A DNA stretch of 64,000 bases from Billgrantia tianxiuensis (lineage in GTDB: Bacteria; Pseudomonadota; Gammaproteobacteria; Pseudomonadales; Halomonadaceae). The notes beneath the pieces are model-generated. The model worked only from the letters and a program-made list of their open reading frames with translations, ran no database searches and had not been told where the DNA came from. Made by a program: the position numbers and the translations under genes. Where the stretch lies: assembly GCF_009834345.1 (NCBI RefSeq), contig NZ_CP035042.1:3286001-3350000 (forward strand), given 5' to 3'. This document shows, piece after piece, positions 35,012 through 45,359 of the stretch. Each line of letters starts with the position of its first letter. Within the stretch, counting starts at the first letter, position 1.

Positions 35012-36071
35012 ATCTGGCCGCAGCAGTGCAGTTACCAATGGTTTTTCGATGGCGCTGGGTCTGGCTCGCGCCATCGACGCTGTTCCTGGCCGTGATGGCC
35101 GGCACCGCGATCGGCGAAACGGCGATTCCGCTGGAGACCATTCTCAAGGTATTGGCGAACCGGCTGTGGGGAGCGGAGCATGCCGTCGACCGAATCGACG
35201 CCGGCATCATCTGGAATTACCGGCTCAGCCGCGCCATCCTCGCCGCCTGTTGCGGTGCCGGGCTGGCCTTGTCCGGCGTCGTCCTGCAAGCCCTGCTGCG
35301 CAACCCGCTGGCCGACCCTTTCCTGATGGGAATTTCCGCCGGCGCCTCGACCGGCGCCGTGGCGGTCACCATCGCCGGACTCGGTGCCGGCGTCGTGACG
35401 CTCTCGCTCGGCGCCTTTGCCGGTGCGGGGCTGGCGTTCTCCCTGGTGGTACTGCTCGCCCGTGCCGCCGGCAGCGGCACCGGGGGTGGGCGCAGCGCCC
35501 AGGCCGCAGGTGCCATCATTCTGGCCGGTATCGCCGGGTCGCAGCTGTTCAATGCCCTTACCGCCTTCATCATTGCCAAGTCGGCGAATGCCGAACAGGC
35601 CCGGGGCATCATGTTCTGGCTGATGGGCAACCTCTCGGGGGTGCGCTGGGACGACGTCACCCTGGGCCTGCCCGCCGCCCTGGGCGGCCTGCTGGTGTGC
35701 CTATGGTATCGGCGCGCCCTGGACGCCTTCACCTTCGGTGCCGACAGCGCCGCCTCGATGGGCATCGCCGTGCGCCGCGTGCGGGCGATCCTGATCGCCG
35801 TCATGGCGCTGGTGACGGCAACGATGGTGTCGATGGTCGGCGCCATCGGCTTCGTGGGGCTGGTGATTCCTCATGCCATGCGCTTTCTGGTGGGCAACCG
35901 CCACACCCGGCTGATACCGGCATCGGCGTTGGCCGGCGCCGTGTTCCTGATCGGCGCCGACATCATCTCGCGCGTCATCGTGCCGGGGCAGGTGCTGCCG
36001 ATCGGCGTGGTCACGGCCCTGGTCGGGGCGCCGGCTTTCGCCGTCATTCTGATTCGTGGGACGAGAAGACG

Positions 36072-36075
<4 letters not shown>
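35008..36075 (+). CDS. FecCD-family ABC transporter permease
   Basis: 355 residues, about ten membrane segments. FecCD signatures: [37 protein letters not shown] and [20 protein letters not shown]. It forms the inner-membrane channel with the ATPase encoded next; the two overlap by ATGA (36072-36075). Confidence 0.92.
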
Positions 36076-36836
<761 letters not shown>

Positions 36837-36892
36837 AAAGTCCGACTGAGGAGCCCGACTGATCAGCCCGATGCTGGCTCCGTCAGCGTTCC

Positions 36893-37660
36893 TCATCTAA
36901 TGGGCACGAACACCGGGGCGCCGTCGATCTCGGCGGTGGCCAGGCGCTGGCCATAGAGCCGCTCCAGGGCGGCGGGTACCAGCATGTCTCTGGCCGGCCC
37001 CCAGCACGCCTCGCCGTCGGGATAGAGCAGCAGCAGGTGGTCGCACCAGCGTGCCGCCAGGTTGAGATCGTGCAGGCACATCATCACCGCGCGGCCCTCG
37101 GCGGCCTGCTCGGCGAGCAGCGCCATCACCGCGCTCTGGTGATGCAGATCGAGATGGTTGGTGGGCTCGTCGGCGAGCCAGATCTGCGGCGCCTGGGTCA
37201 GCACGGTGGCAATCGCCAGGCGCTGGCGCTCCCCTCCCGAGAGCGTGCTGACCAGGCGCTCGGCCAGGTGATCGACATCGAGCCGCTCGAGCGCCGCCTC
37301 GGCCAGGCGCAGGTCCTCGCCACCCTCCATCTGCCACGCCGACAGCCACGGATGCCGACCGATCAGTGCGGTCTCGCGCACCGTGGCGGGAAAGCCGTCG
37401 TGGCGCTCCTGGAACACCAGCCCCAGCTTACGCGCCACCTGTCGCCGGCCCAGCGCCGCCAGCGGGCGGCCGTCGATCAGCACCTGCCCTGCCCGCGGCC
37501 CGCGCAGCCCAGCCAGGGTGTGCAGCAGGGTGGTCTTGCCGGCGCCGTTGGGACCGAGCACGCCCCACACCTGCCCCGGCTCGACGCTGAGCGTGAGCGC
37601 CCGGCCGTCGCGCCGCCCCGGCACGTCGATGACCAGCTCGCGGATCTCGAGGCGGTTCAT
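36893..37660 (-). CDS. btuD: Cobalamin/corrinoid ABC transporter ATP-binding protein
   Basis: 255 residues from MNRLEIRELVIDV. Walker A GVLGPNGAGKTTLLHTL, signature LSGGERQRLAIATVL, Walker B IWLADEPTNHLD, His switch CLHDLNLAARWC. The start overlaps the btuC stop (TGATG). It is the last gene of the riboswitch-controlled btuB-F-C-D set. Confidence 0.9.
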   Translation of the reverse strand: MNRLEIRELVIDVPGRRDGRALTLSVEPGQVWGVLGPNGAGKTTLLHTLAGLRGPRAGQVLIDGRPLAALGRRQVARKLGLVFQERHDGFPATVRETALIGRHPWLSAWQMEGGEDLRLAEAALERLDVDHLAERLVSTLSGGERQRLAIATVLTQAPQIWLADEPTNHLDLHHQSAVMALLAEQAAEGRAVMMCLHDLNLAARWCDHLLLLYPDGEACWGPARDMLVPAALERLYGQRLATAEIDGAPVFVPIR

Positions 37661-38639
37661 CAGCGGCTCCGGTACAGCAGATAGAGGAAAGTGGGTACGC
37701 CGAGCAGCGCGGTGATCACCCCCACCGGCAGCTGCTCCGGGGCGATCATGGTACGCGCCAGGGTATCGGCCAGCACCAGCAGGGTGCCGCCGGCCAGGGC
37801 GCAGGCCGGCAGGATCAGGCGCTGATCGTTGCCCAGCACCAGACGCAGCATGTGCGGCACCACCAGGCCGACGAAGCCGATGCTGCCGGCAGTAGTCACC
37901 GCCGTGGCGGTGAGCACGCTGGCCACGACATAGATCGTCCACTCCAGCGGTCGCACGTTGACTCCCAGCGCCGCCGCCTGCAGCGGGCCGCGCGCCATGA
38001 CGTTGAGGCTGCGCCCCAGCGGCATCAGCAGCAGGCAGATGACCAGCAGCAGCGCCAGCGTCGGCCACGGGGAGCGTGAGTAGGAGAGATCGCCCATCAG
38101 CCAGTAGAGCATGCCAGGCAGGCGCTCGGCGGGGCTTATCGCCAGCATTAGGGTGATCACTGCACCCCAGCCGGCGGCCACTACCACGCCGGTGAGCAGC
38201 AGCCGCGACGGGGTCCAGCTACCGGTGCCGTGGGCCAGGCCGAACACCAGCAGCGTGGAGAGAAAGGCCCCGGCGAAGGCGGAGCCGGTGATCACCGCCC
38301 CGCCCAGCCCGCCAGCATCGCCGCCAGCGCCCCCACCGAGGCCCCGCCGGAGAGGCCCAGCACGTAGGGGTCGGCCAGGGGATTGCGCAACAGCACCTGC
38401 ATCAGAGCACCGGCCACGGCAAGCAGGCCGCCCACGGCAAAGGCCGAGAGAGAACGCGGGATGCGCAGGTCGAGAATCAGCGTACGCGCCAGGGGGCTGC
38501 CCTGGCCGCGCGCCACCGCCCAGACGTCGGCGAGCGACAGCGCGGCACTGCCCAGGGTGACCGACAGCAGCAGCGCCGCCAGCCCCAGCAGCGCGAGCAC
38601 GGCCAGCGGCGGCCACAGTAAGCGCCGGGGCGTGGTCAT
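37660..38639 (-). CDS. btuC: Cobalamin/corrinoid ABC transporter permease, frame broken once
   Basis: FecCD/BtuC family: [42 protein letters not shown] in the first frame, MLYWLMGDLSYSRSPW and GSIGFVGLVVPHMLRLVLGN in the second. One added base in the C run 38298-38301 joins them as AGWAGAVITGSAF. The start at 38639 (MTTPRRLLW) has TGAGG about six bases upstream and lies 7 bases after the btuF stop. Confidence 0.88.
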
Positions 38640-38646
38640 GCCGGCC

Positions 38647-39618
38647 TCAGCGCTTGGCACGGGCACGCTCGAGCTGCTCGCAGAACAGGCGGCTGCCCTC
38701 GAGCAGCCGCGGCGTGGGGCGCTGGATCAACGATGGCGGCACGAAGTAGAGATTGTCGCGTTCGACGGCGGTCAGGCTCGGATACTGCTGCCAATGGGTC
38801 AGCCAGCCGCGGTTCTCCTCGCCCATGCCGCCGGCCAGGATCGCCTCGGGGTCGGCGGCCAGCACCGACTCGTCGTCGATGCGCGGCACCAGCCGCGACA
38901 GCTCGCCAAACACGTTGACCCCGCCGCATAGGGTCAGCACCTTGCCGATCAGGTGCTCGTCGTTGATGGTCATCAGCGGCTCGTCCCACACCTGGTAGAA
39001 CACCGATATCGGCTCGGCATCGGCGTAGCGCCCGGCCAGCGCCGCCATGCCGTCGCGGAACTCGGCCGCCACGCGATCGCCCTGCTCGCGGGTATCGGCC
39101 AGCAGCGCCAGACGCTCGACGGCGCTGGAAACTCCCTCGAAGTCCCGCGGCTCGATGTAGAACACCGGCATGCCCAGCGCCTCGATGGTCTCGAGCTGCT
39201 CGGGAGGGTTGCCGGTCATCCAGCCGATCACCAGGTCGGGGGTCAGCGTCACCAGGGTCTCCAGATCCATGCGGGTATGGCTGCCCACCGACGGTACGTC
39301 CCTGGCTTCGGGCGGATAGTCGCTGAAGGCCACCACCGCCACCACCTTCTCCCCCGCCCCGGCGGCGTAGACCAGCTCGGTGGCACCGGGCGAGAGCGCG
39401 GCGATGCGCTCGGCAGGCTGGTCAAGACACACCTCACGGTCGCGGTCGTCGATGGCGCACAGCGAACCGGCACGCGCCTCGCCGGCCACCGGCCCCGACA
39501 GGGCCAGTGCCAGCAAGGCACAGGAAAATGCAGCGGGGCCAAGGGCCCCGCCGAATCGACCCTTACTGGCCGAAGTGGACACTGACGAAGGCCGCACGGC
39601 CGGCGTTGAGGTAGTCAC
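38647..39618 (-). CDS. btuF: Cobalamin/corrinoid ABC transporter periplasmic binding protein
   Basis: About 323 residues. An N-terminal hydrophobic signal (AAFSCALLALALSGPVAG) is followed by the binding-protein pattern ERIAALSPGATELVYAAGAG and HTRMDLETLVTLTPDLVIGW. The start is uncertain: the ATG at 39618 would overlap btuB by 56 bases, and a GTG at 39582 gives a more usual signal-peptide length. It delivers B12 from BtuB to BtuCD in the periplasm. Confidence 0.88.
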   Translation of the reverse strand: MTTSTPAVRPSSVSTSASKGRFGGALGPAAFSCALLALALSGPVAGEARAGSLCAIDDRDREVCLDQPAERIAALSPGATELVYAAGAGEKVVAVVAFSDYPPEARDVPSVGSHTRMDLETLVTLTPDLVIGWMTGNPPEQLETIEALGMPVFYIEPRDFEGVSSAVERLALLADTREQGDRVAAEFRDGMAALAGRYADAEPISVFYQVWDEPLMTINDEHLIGKVLTLCGGVNVFGELSRLVPRIDDESVLAADPEAILAGGMGEENRGWLTHWQQYPSLTAVERDNLYFVPPSLIQRPTPRLLEGSRLFCEQLERARAKR

Positions 39619-41415
39619 GGGAAGTTTCGTACTCCTTGTCCAGGGCGTTCTCCACCGTCAGGCGAGCCGACCACAGCGGGGCGAACTGCCACCCGGCGCG
39701 CAGGTTGACCAGCCCGAAGCCACCGATGCGATCCTGGTTCTCGGCATCATTGTAGCGATACCCCTGAACGATCCAGGAGCCGCCCAGCGACCACTCGCCC
39801 AGCTCGCGATCCACGTCGAAACGTGCGCTCTGGCTGGCCCGGCGCTGGATACGATTGCCCGCATTGGCTCCGCTACGATTTTCCGGATCGATCCAGGTCA
39901 GGGCCGTCTGCAAGGTCCAGTGCTGGAGTTCGACACCTGTCGCGAGTTCGATACCTCGAATACGGGCCTCGTTGACATTCATGGGGGTCCAGCGGAACGG
40001 GTCGGCGGGGTCGGGCGTCCAGGCGATGAGATCGTCGATATCGCTCTGGTAAACGGCCAGATCCCAGAAGCCGCTGCGATACTGGCCTCTGGCACCCAGC
40101 TCGAAGGTACGGGAAGTCTCGGCATTGACGTCCGGATTGCCCTCGCTGCCCCACTCGTCCCGGTAGTAGAGATCATTGAACGTAGGCGCGCGGAAGGCAG
40201 TGCCGTAGCTGGCGCGGAGCGTATGGTGAGCGTCGAACTCGAACCCAGTGCGATGCCCCCGGTCAGTTCCCGACCAAAGGCTTCGTTGTCATCGTGACGC
40301 AAACTCGCCTGGACCGAGAAGGGGTCGAAGTCGAGCAGCGCTTGGGCATACACGGCGACATTGTCGCGGCTTTCCTCGACGAAATCGTCGGTCGCCTCGA
40401 TGGCATCATGCATGTACTCGGAGCCTACCACCAGCTGATGGGGGCCGAAATCCAGGGTATTGTCCCAGCGAGCCGCCCGGCTGCGCGTATCGAAAAAGCT
40501 GGTGCCGGTGGGGTAGCTCGTATCCTGCTCATCGCGGGATTCACTCAGTGTGAGACGGCTACGCCAGGTGTCGGTGAACGGGATTTCGCCATAGATGCCG
40601 GCGACCTGTTGGACAAAGTCCGTATCGGACGGCGCCCCGAAGCGATCGAACTCCGTGTTGCCACGGGTACGCAATGCCAGCACACCTACTTCCACTTCAT
40701 TTTCGAAAGTATGGGCAATACGCGCCAGCGCTGACGTGTTGTCGTACCCCTTGTCCTCGCTATCACGACGTACCGGCGTTCCATCGGTGGTGAAATGACT
40801 GCCGGCAAAGCTGTAGCGTGTGCCGCCGCTGCTACCGGAGAGCCCGGCGCTGTAGCGCTGGGTGTTGAAGGAGCCGCCGCCCACCGAGACGCGTGGGTGC
40901 GGACCGCCCTCCTGCGCTTCATGAGTGAACAGCTGCACCACGCCGCCCACCGCATCGGCCCCGTAGAGGCTGCCCCGCGGGCCACGCACGATCTCGGCGC
41001 GCTGGAACATGCGCGGGTCGAGGAACTGCCAGGCCGCGCCGCCCGCCGTCGCCGAACGCAGGCGAATGCCGTCGATCATCAGCAGCGTCGACTCGTTGCC
41101 GGTACCCCGCAGGTAGACGCTGCTGTTCTTGCCGAAGCTGCCGTTGGTGATGACGTCCACCCCCGGCTGACCGCGCAGCATATCGGTAACGCTGGTGGGA
41201 TCCTGCCGGCGCAGGGTGGCCTCGTCGAGCACGGTCACCGAGGAGAGCGTCTCGTCGGCGGTACGCGGCGCCAGGGTAGCGGTGATCACCATCGGGTTGA
41301 GCGCGACGGTGTCGGTTTCTTCGGCGGTGGTGGCCTGGGCCTGAACGGCCAGAGGAAGCGCTGCCAGGCCGAAGGCGGCCAGGCCCTGCGCGGCCAGGTG
41401 ATGTCTGGTTTTCAT
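39563..41415 (-). CDS. btuB: TonB-dependent cobalamin receptor, frame broken once
   Basis: About 617 residues. Signal peptide (MKTRHHLAAQGLAAFGLAA...), TonB box-like region NPMVITATLAP, plug domain (MLRGQPGVDVITNGS, RGPRGSLYGADAVGGVVQLFT), then a beta barrel ending in a C-terminal aromatic-poor strand (FVSVHFGQ). The frame breaks in the CCC run 40244-40246; one extra base restores LGFEFDAHHTLRASYGTAF. AAGGGAA lies before the start at 41415. The outer-membrane receptor is controlled by the riboswitch at 41691-41857. Confidence 0.9.
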
Positions 41416-41541
41416 TTCGATTCCCTTGCTCGCCGTGCCTACCCGCACGGTCTTCTAGGCGAAGCCGGGATGGCGTGAAGGGGATCGAGAAAGGGAGAGG
41501 TGCGGCCCTGCCTCGAGGTAGCCCACCGCAACCCGGCATGA

Positions 41542-41684
41542 GGGAAACACCTACAAATGCCTGCGCGAGCGAATCGCTGCGTTGCGCGCTGCTCAAAATC
41601 CTCACCTATACCACATAGGCTCCGGTTTTTGCGCTGCGTGCGCCTTGCGCTTCATCCCGCTCGGCGATTTGTAAGATGTTTCCC
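41542..41684. repeat. 143-bp imperfect palindromic (MITE/REP-like) element in the btuB leader
   Basis: The ends are inverted copies: GGGAAACACCTACAAAT at 41542 and, on the other strand from 41684, GGGAAACATCTTACAAAT. The similarity continues inward through GCGCGAGCG/GAGCGGG, CGCTGCGTTGCGC/GCGCAAGGCGCACGCAGCGC and CAAAATCC/CAAAAACC to a central hairpin, CCTAT...ATAGG. No coding frame of interest. It starts 7 bases past the riboswitch 3' end and lies between riboswitch and gene. Confidence 0.65.
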
Positions 41685-41690
41685 GCTCTC

Positions 41691-41857
41691 AGGCCGGTCT
41701 CCGGGCTGACGAGTGAAGCGCCGACTACACGCTTCGGGTCCATCGCCTTCCCATGCAAAGCACAGTGGCGTGATGATGGACCTGCACTCGATCACCGTTG
41801 CGGGGCAGCGTCGGAATGCGCCTCTTCGACTTGCAAAGAGGACCACCGACTTCCCGT
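41691..41857 (-). ncRNA. Cobalamin riboswitch of the btuB operon
   Basis: Minus-strand blocks: GGGAAGTCGGTG, GCTGCCCCGCAACGGTGA, the B12 box GCCACTG-n10-GGGAAGG, and CAGCCCGGAGACCGGCCTG. Same class as the element at 33451. About 275 bases separate it from the btuB start; most of that is the palindromic element, so its original expression platform is not evident. A hairpin (CCGTGC/GCACGG, 41433-41450) lies close to the btuB RBS. Confidence 0.92.
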
Positions 41858-41897
41858 TTAACCTCGATAGGACAATGAGGCGCCTGAGAGTGGGCGT

Positions 41898-41958
41898 AAG
41901 CTAACAACAGCGCCGACGAACGTCAACGCACCGTTGCGCTCAGGCTGATATAGATCAA
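41898..41958 (-). promoter_or_regulatory. btuB promoter with FNR/Anr-like box
   Basis: On the minus strand TTGACG (41921-41926) and TAGCTT (41898-41903) are 17 bases apart. TTGATCTATATCAG (41945-41958) matches the FNR/Anr consensus TTGAT-n4-ATCAA with one mismatch. Its centre lies about 60 bases before the expected start near 41891, the standard class I activator position. The box overlaps the stop codon of the CobU-like gene. Confidence 0.5.
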
Positions 41959-42383
41959 CAACTTAGCTCTTTCACCAGTCCGTTCCATACGTACCACACC
42001 CGCTCGCAGCGGGCCGCGGTATCCTGGGCCAGCCAGCCGTTGAGGTCGCGCAGGCGCCTGTTATCCAGGCCGAGCGGCACGATACCGCGGCCCATCTCGA
42101 GCAGGATCAGCACCGCCTGGCCGCCCTGTTCGGCCTCCCAGGCCCGCAGCGCATCGAGCTCCCGCACCATGGCCTGGCGCAGCCGGTCGTCGTCGGGCTC
42201 GGCGGCGAGCCGCTCGCCGATCCAGCGCTCCCAGCCCTCCAGCACCAGGCATGCGGTGTCGGCAACCGAAGGCCACGCCTCGAGCCGGTCTCGCGCATGG
42301 GCGGAGTGCCAATGCGGGGCGTCGAAGCGTTGCCTTACGACGCCGCGCTTGCCGGCGCAGGTACCGCCGATGAAGAGCTGCAT
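41955..42383 (-). CDS. CobU-like protein (second cobinamide kinase homologue), short
   Basis: 142 residues. The N-terminus MQLFIGGTCAGKRGVV resembles the CobU P-loop but has Arg where Ser/Thr should follow the Lys. The C-terminal part (EMGRGIVPLGLDNRRLRDLNGWL, then VWYVWNGLVKEL) is like the end of CobU/CobP. It lacks the usual GMP-accepting histidine region of a full CobU. It overlaps the end of cobC by 49 bases. It may be a specialised or non-catalytic CobU relative; a true CobU is encoded at 43680-44246. Confidence 0.65.
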   Translation of the reverse strand: MQLFIGGTCAGKRGVVRQRFDAPHWHSAHARDRLEAWPSVADTACLVLEGWERWIGERLAAEPDDDRLRQAMVRELDALRAWEAEQGGQAVLILLEMGRGIVPLGLDNRRLRDLNGWLAQDTAARCERVWYVWNGLVKELSC

Positions 42384-42976
42384 TGCCAGCGCCCTCCGTC
42401 ATGAGTGAAGGTGAATCGGCGCCCCTCGGCCTGAACGACGCCGCCCTCCCAGAAGCCGATGCCCTCGAAGCGGCGGCGCAGCTCGCGAATCACGCCGCCA
42501 TGGCAGACCACCAGCACGCGATGGTGGTCGTGTGGCGAGCAGCCGTTCACGAGGTCGGCGAACCAGTCGTCGAGCCGCTGGCGCAGCTCGGCGGTGGATT
42601 CGCCGCCGGGCGGCGGCTGCTGGCCTTCGCTGTCGATCCAGGCGCGATAGAAGGGCTGCGACTTCAGCTCATCATAGGTGCGCCCCTCGTAGTCGCCGAA
42701 GTCGAGCTCGCGCAGGCGCGCATCGAAGTGCGTCGGCCAGGCCCGCTCGCGCCCTTCGACCACGTGCGCCAGGGTCTGCCGGCAGCGGGTCAAATCGCTG
42801 CAGTGCACGGCATCGAAGGTTTGCTCCTCCAGCGCCTCGCGCAGCCGGTCGAGACCAGGCAAGGCCTCGGGCAGCAGCAGCGGGATGTCGCGCTGCCCCT
42901 GGTAGCGACGCTCGCGATTCCACTGCGTCACCCCGTGACGAACGACCACCAGCTCCAGGCGACCAGCAGCAGCCAT
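42335..42976 (-). CDS. cobC: Histidine phosphatase, alpha-ribazole phosphatase
   Basis: 213 residues from MAAAGRLELVVVRHGVTQWN. The RHG motif, LRELDFGDYEGRTYDEL and VVCHGGVIRELRRRF show the phosphoglycerate-mutase-like fold. In this operon it would remove phosphate from alpha-ribazole phosphate or cobalamin phosphate. It overlaps cobS upstream and the CobU-like gene downstream by 49 bases each. Confidence 0.85.
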   Translation of the reverse strand: MAAAGRLELVVVRHGVTQWNRERRYQGQRDIPLLLPEALPGLDRLREALEEQTFDAVHCSDLTRCRQTLAHVVEGRERAWPTHFDARLRELDFGDYEGRTYDELKSQPFYRAWIDSEGQQPPPGGESTAELRQRLDDWFADLVNGCSPHDHHRVLVVCHGGVIRELRRRFEGIGFWEGGVVQAEGRRFTFTHDGGRWQCSSSSAVPAPASAAS

Positions 42977-43683
42977 AGCTCTCCTCCCTCGATTGCGGTT
43001 CCGACGATATCGCCGTTGATGCCCTTGAAGGCGCGCAGCATGCCCCAGGCATAGAGCATCAGGAACGGCGCCAGTGCAAGGCACAGCCACACGCCTCCCG
43101 GCACCAGTGCGGCCAGCGGCAGCAGCGGCAGCGCCGCAAGCCAGAGATCGCGCGGTGAAAGATCGCGCTTCCAGCTGGCGGCCATGCCCTCGGGCCGCGC
43201 CGCCGGGGCCAGCACCAGCAGCGCCACGGCAGAAAAGCGCCCCAGCCCCAGGATCATCACCAGCAGCAGCAGGCTGGCGCCGGCTTGGAGCAGCACGAAC
43301 AGCAGCGCAGCCTTCCACAGCAGCAGGAACACCAGCGCCAGGATGCCGAAGCTGCCCACATGGGGATCCTTCATGATCTCCCACTTGCGCTCCAGCGGCG
43401 CGTTGCTGCCCAGGGCGTCGGCCACGTCCATCAGGCCGTCCAGGTGCAGCCCGCCGGAGAGCGCCACCCACAGCGTGAGCAGGGCCAGCGCCAGCAGCGG
43501 CGCGGGCAGCAGGTTCTCGAGCAGCGCGGCTGTCGCCAGCAGGCCGCCGAGCAGCATGCCCACCAGCGGATAGCATCGCACCGCCCAGCGCCGGGTGGCC
43601 GGCGTCCAGGGGCAGGCGAACGGCAGCGGCAGGCGGGTGAGGAACTGCAGCGCCAGCACCAGGCCAAAGGCGGCGTCTTTCAT
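42928..43683 (-). CDS. cobS: Adenosylcobinamide-GDP ribazoletransferase
   Basis: 251 residues, integral membrane protein. Family motifs: LALQFLTRLPLPF at the N-terminus, GGLHLDGLMDVADALG with its acidic residues, KDPHVGSFG and the late FKGINGDIVGTAIE. It joins alpha-ribazole(-phosphate) to cobinamide-GDP at the inner membrane. The start overlaps the cobU stop by ATGA. Confidence 0.93.
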   Translation of the reverse strand: MKDAAFGLVLALQFLTRLPLPFACPWTPATRRWAVRCYPLVGMLLGGLLATAALLENLLPAPLLALALLTLWVALSGGLHLDGLMDVADALGSNAPLERKWEIMKDPHVGSFGILALVFLLLWKAALLFVLLQAGASLLLLVMILGLGRFSAVALLVLAPAARPEGMAASWKRDLSPRDLWLAALPLLPLAALVPGGVWLCLALAPFLMLYAWGMLRAFKGINGDIVGTAIEGGELWLLLVAWSWWSFVTG

Positions 43684-44246
43684 GAGCGCTCCTCACCACG
43701 GCGTTTCCACACCTGCGGCAGCCCGGCCATCACCTGGATCACCTCATCCGCCTCCTGTGCCACCAGGCGGTGGACTCGCTGCAGAAAGGCCAGGTAGCGC
43801 CATACTTCGGCGTCCTCAGGGGGCATGCCCTCGTTGACGTCGTTGGAGACGATCACCAGCGCCACGTCGCGTCGCCGGGCCTCGGCCAGCAGGCGCTCGA
43901 TCATGGCGATGCCCTGCACCTCGGCGAGCTCGCTGGCATGACTGGCATGCTCGCTGGAATAGAGCAGTTGGCTGGCCCACAGGGTCAGGCAGTCGAGCAA
44001 CAGCGTGCTGCCGGTCTCCACCCGCTCGAGGGCGGCGATGAGATCCACCGGCTCCTCCAGGGTGATCCAGCCCTCGCCCCGGGCTTGCCGATGGCGACCG
44101 ATGCGGGCCTGCCACTCGTCGCTGCCGCTCATGGCGGTCGCCAGGTAGTAGCGGGCCCCGCCCCGCTCGGCCTGCCAGCGCCGCGCCAGGGCTTCGGCAT
44201 GGGTGCTCTTGCCGGAGCGCGCCCCGCCGCTGATGAAAGCGATCAT
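43680..44246 (-). CDS. cobU: Adenosylcobinamide kinase/adenosylcobinamide-phosphate guanylyltransferase
   Basis: 188 residues. P-loop FISGGARSGKSTHAEAL, ATAMSGSDEWQARIGRHRQAR with the GMP-binding His, LLLDCLTLWASQLL and VIVSNDVNEGMPP. It phosphorylates cobinamide and then adds GMP. The start at 44246 has GGAGA upstream and overlaps the cobD stop (ATGA). The 44606 extension of the frame is inside cobD and not real. Confidence 0.94.
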   Translation of the reverse strand: MIAFISGGARSGKSTHAEALARRWQAERGGARYYLATAMSGSDEWQARIGRHRQARGEGWITLEEPVDLIAALERVETGSTLLLDCLTLWASQLLYSSEHASHASELAEVQGIAMIERLLAEARRRDVALVIVSNDVNEGMPPEDAEVWRYLAFLQRVHRLVAQEADEVIQVMAGLPQVWKRRGEERS

Positions 44247-45343
44247 GGATGTCTCCAACGCGCGATGGCCTCGACCAGCGCCCGGTTCTCCGGCCGCGAG
44301 CGCACCGCCACCCGCAGCCAGGCGCCCTCGAGGCCGATGAAATGGTGGGTATGACGGACGAGAATGCCGCCGCGCGCCAGGTGTTCCAGCAGCGCCGGCA
44401 TCGACCCGCCGCGAGCATCCTGGAGCCGAGCATCCCTGAACAACAGGAAGTTGGCGTGGGACGGCACGACGTCGAGCCCCAGCGCCGCGAGCTCGCCCTG
44501 CAGCCAGGGGCGCTCGGCGTCGAGCCAGGCGCGGGTTCGCGCAAGATAGTCCCGGTCCGCCAACAGCGGCGCGACCAACCCCGCCGCCAGAGCGTTGACG
44601 CTCCACGGCGGCTGCAACTCGGCAATAGCGTTTACCGCTGCGGCTGAGCCCAGCAGGTAGCCCAGCCGCAGGCCGGGAATGGCGTAAAGCTTGGTCATCG
44701 AGCGCAGCAGCAGCAGGTTGTCGAAGCGAGCCAGCAGCGGCGTGAGTCGCTCGTCCGGCGTGACGAAATCGACGAACGCCTCGTCCACCACCAGCATGGC
44801 GCCGTGGCTACGGCCCGTCGCCAGCAGGCGCTCGACGACCCCGCGCTCGATCAGCGTTCCGGTGGGGTTGTTGGGGCGACACAGGAACAGCGCGCCGGCA
44901 TCGCGCATGGCCTCATCGGCACGTGCCTCATCCAGCGCAAAACTGCCCGGCGCCAGCTCGACATGCTCCACGGCGATGCCGTAGTGGCGGCAGGCCCGCT
45001 CATACTCGCCGAAGGTGGGCTGCACGATCGCGGCCCGACGCACCCCCTGCCTGGCCAGCAGCGCCGCAGCGAGGAAGATCGCCTCGGCGCCGCCGTTGGT
45101 GAGCCTTACCTGCTTGGGCCCGAGCCCTTCGCTCATGGCGATAGCGTCTCGCGCCTCGCAATAGTCAGGGTCGGGATAGACGGCGAGTTCCGTCACGCAG
45201 GCGGCGAGCCGCTGCGCCAGCCAGGGCGGCGGCCCCAGCGGGTTGAGGTTGGCACTGAAGTCGATGACCTCACTGTCGCCAGCGAGGCCGAAGCGCGGCA
45301 GCAGCTGCTCGGGGCGCCCGCCATGGCTCGGCCAGTCGCTCAT
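44243..45343 (-). CDS. cobD: L-threonine-O-3-phosphate decarboxylase (PLP enzyme)
   Basis: 366 residues, aminotransferase fold I. SANLNPLGPP at the N-terminus, LCRPNNPTGTLI, VVDEAFVDF, and the PLP lysine in RSMTKLYAIPGLRLGYL. It makes the (R)-1-amino-2-propanol phosphate linker (named CobC in Pseudomonas denitrificans). It starts 16 bases after cbiB. Confidence 0.92.
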   Translation of the reverse strand: MSDWPSHGGRPEQLLPRFGLAGDSEVIDFSANLNPLGPPPWLAQRLAACVTELAVYPDPDYCEARDAIAMSEGLGPKQVRLTNGGAEAIFLAAALLARQGVRRAAIVQPTFGEYERACRHYGIAVEHVELAPGSFALDEARADEAMRDAGALFLCRPNNPTGTLIERGVVERLLATGRSHGAMLVVDEAFVDFVTPDERLTPLLARFDNLLLLRSMTKLYAIPGLRLGYLLGSAAAVNAIAELQPPWSVNALAAGLVAPLLADRDYLARTRAWLDAERPWLQGELAALGLDVVPSHANFLLFRDARLQDARGGSMPALLEHLARGGILVRHTHHFIGLEGAWLRVAVRSRPENRALVEAIARWRHP

Positions 45344-45359
45344 GCGTCTCCCCCCTCGC

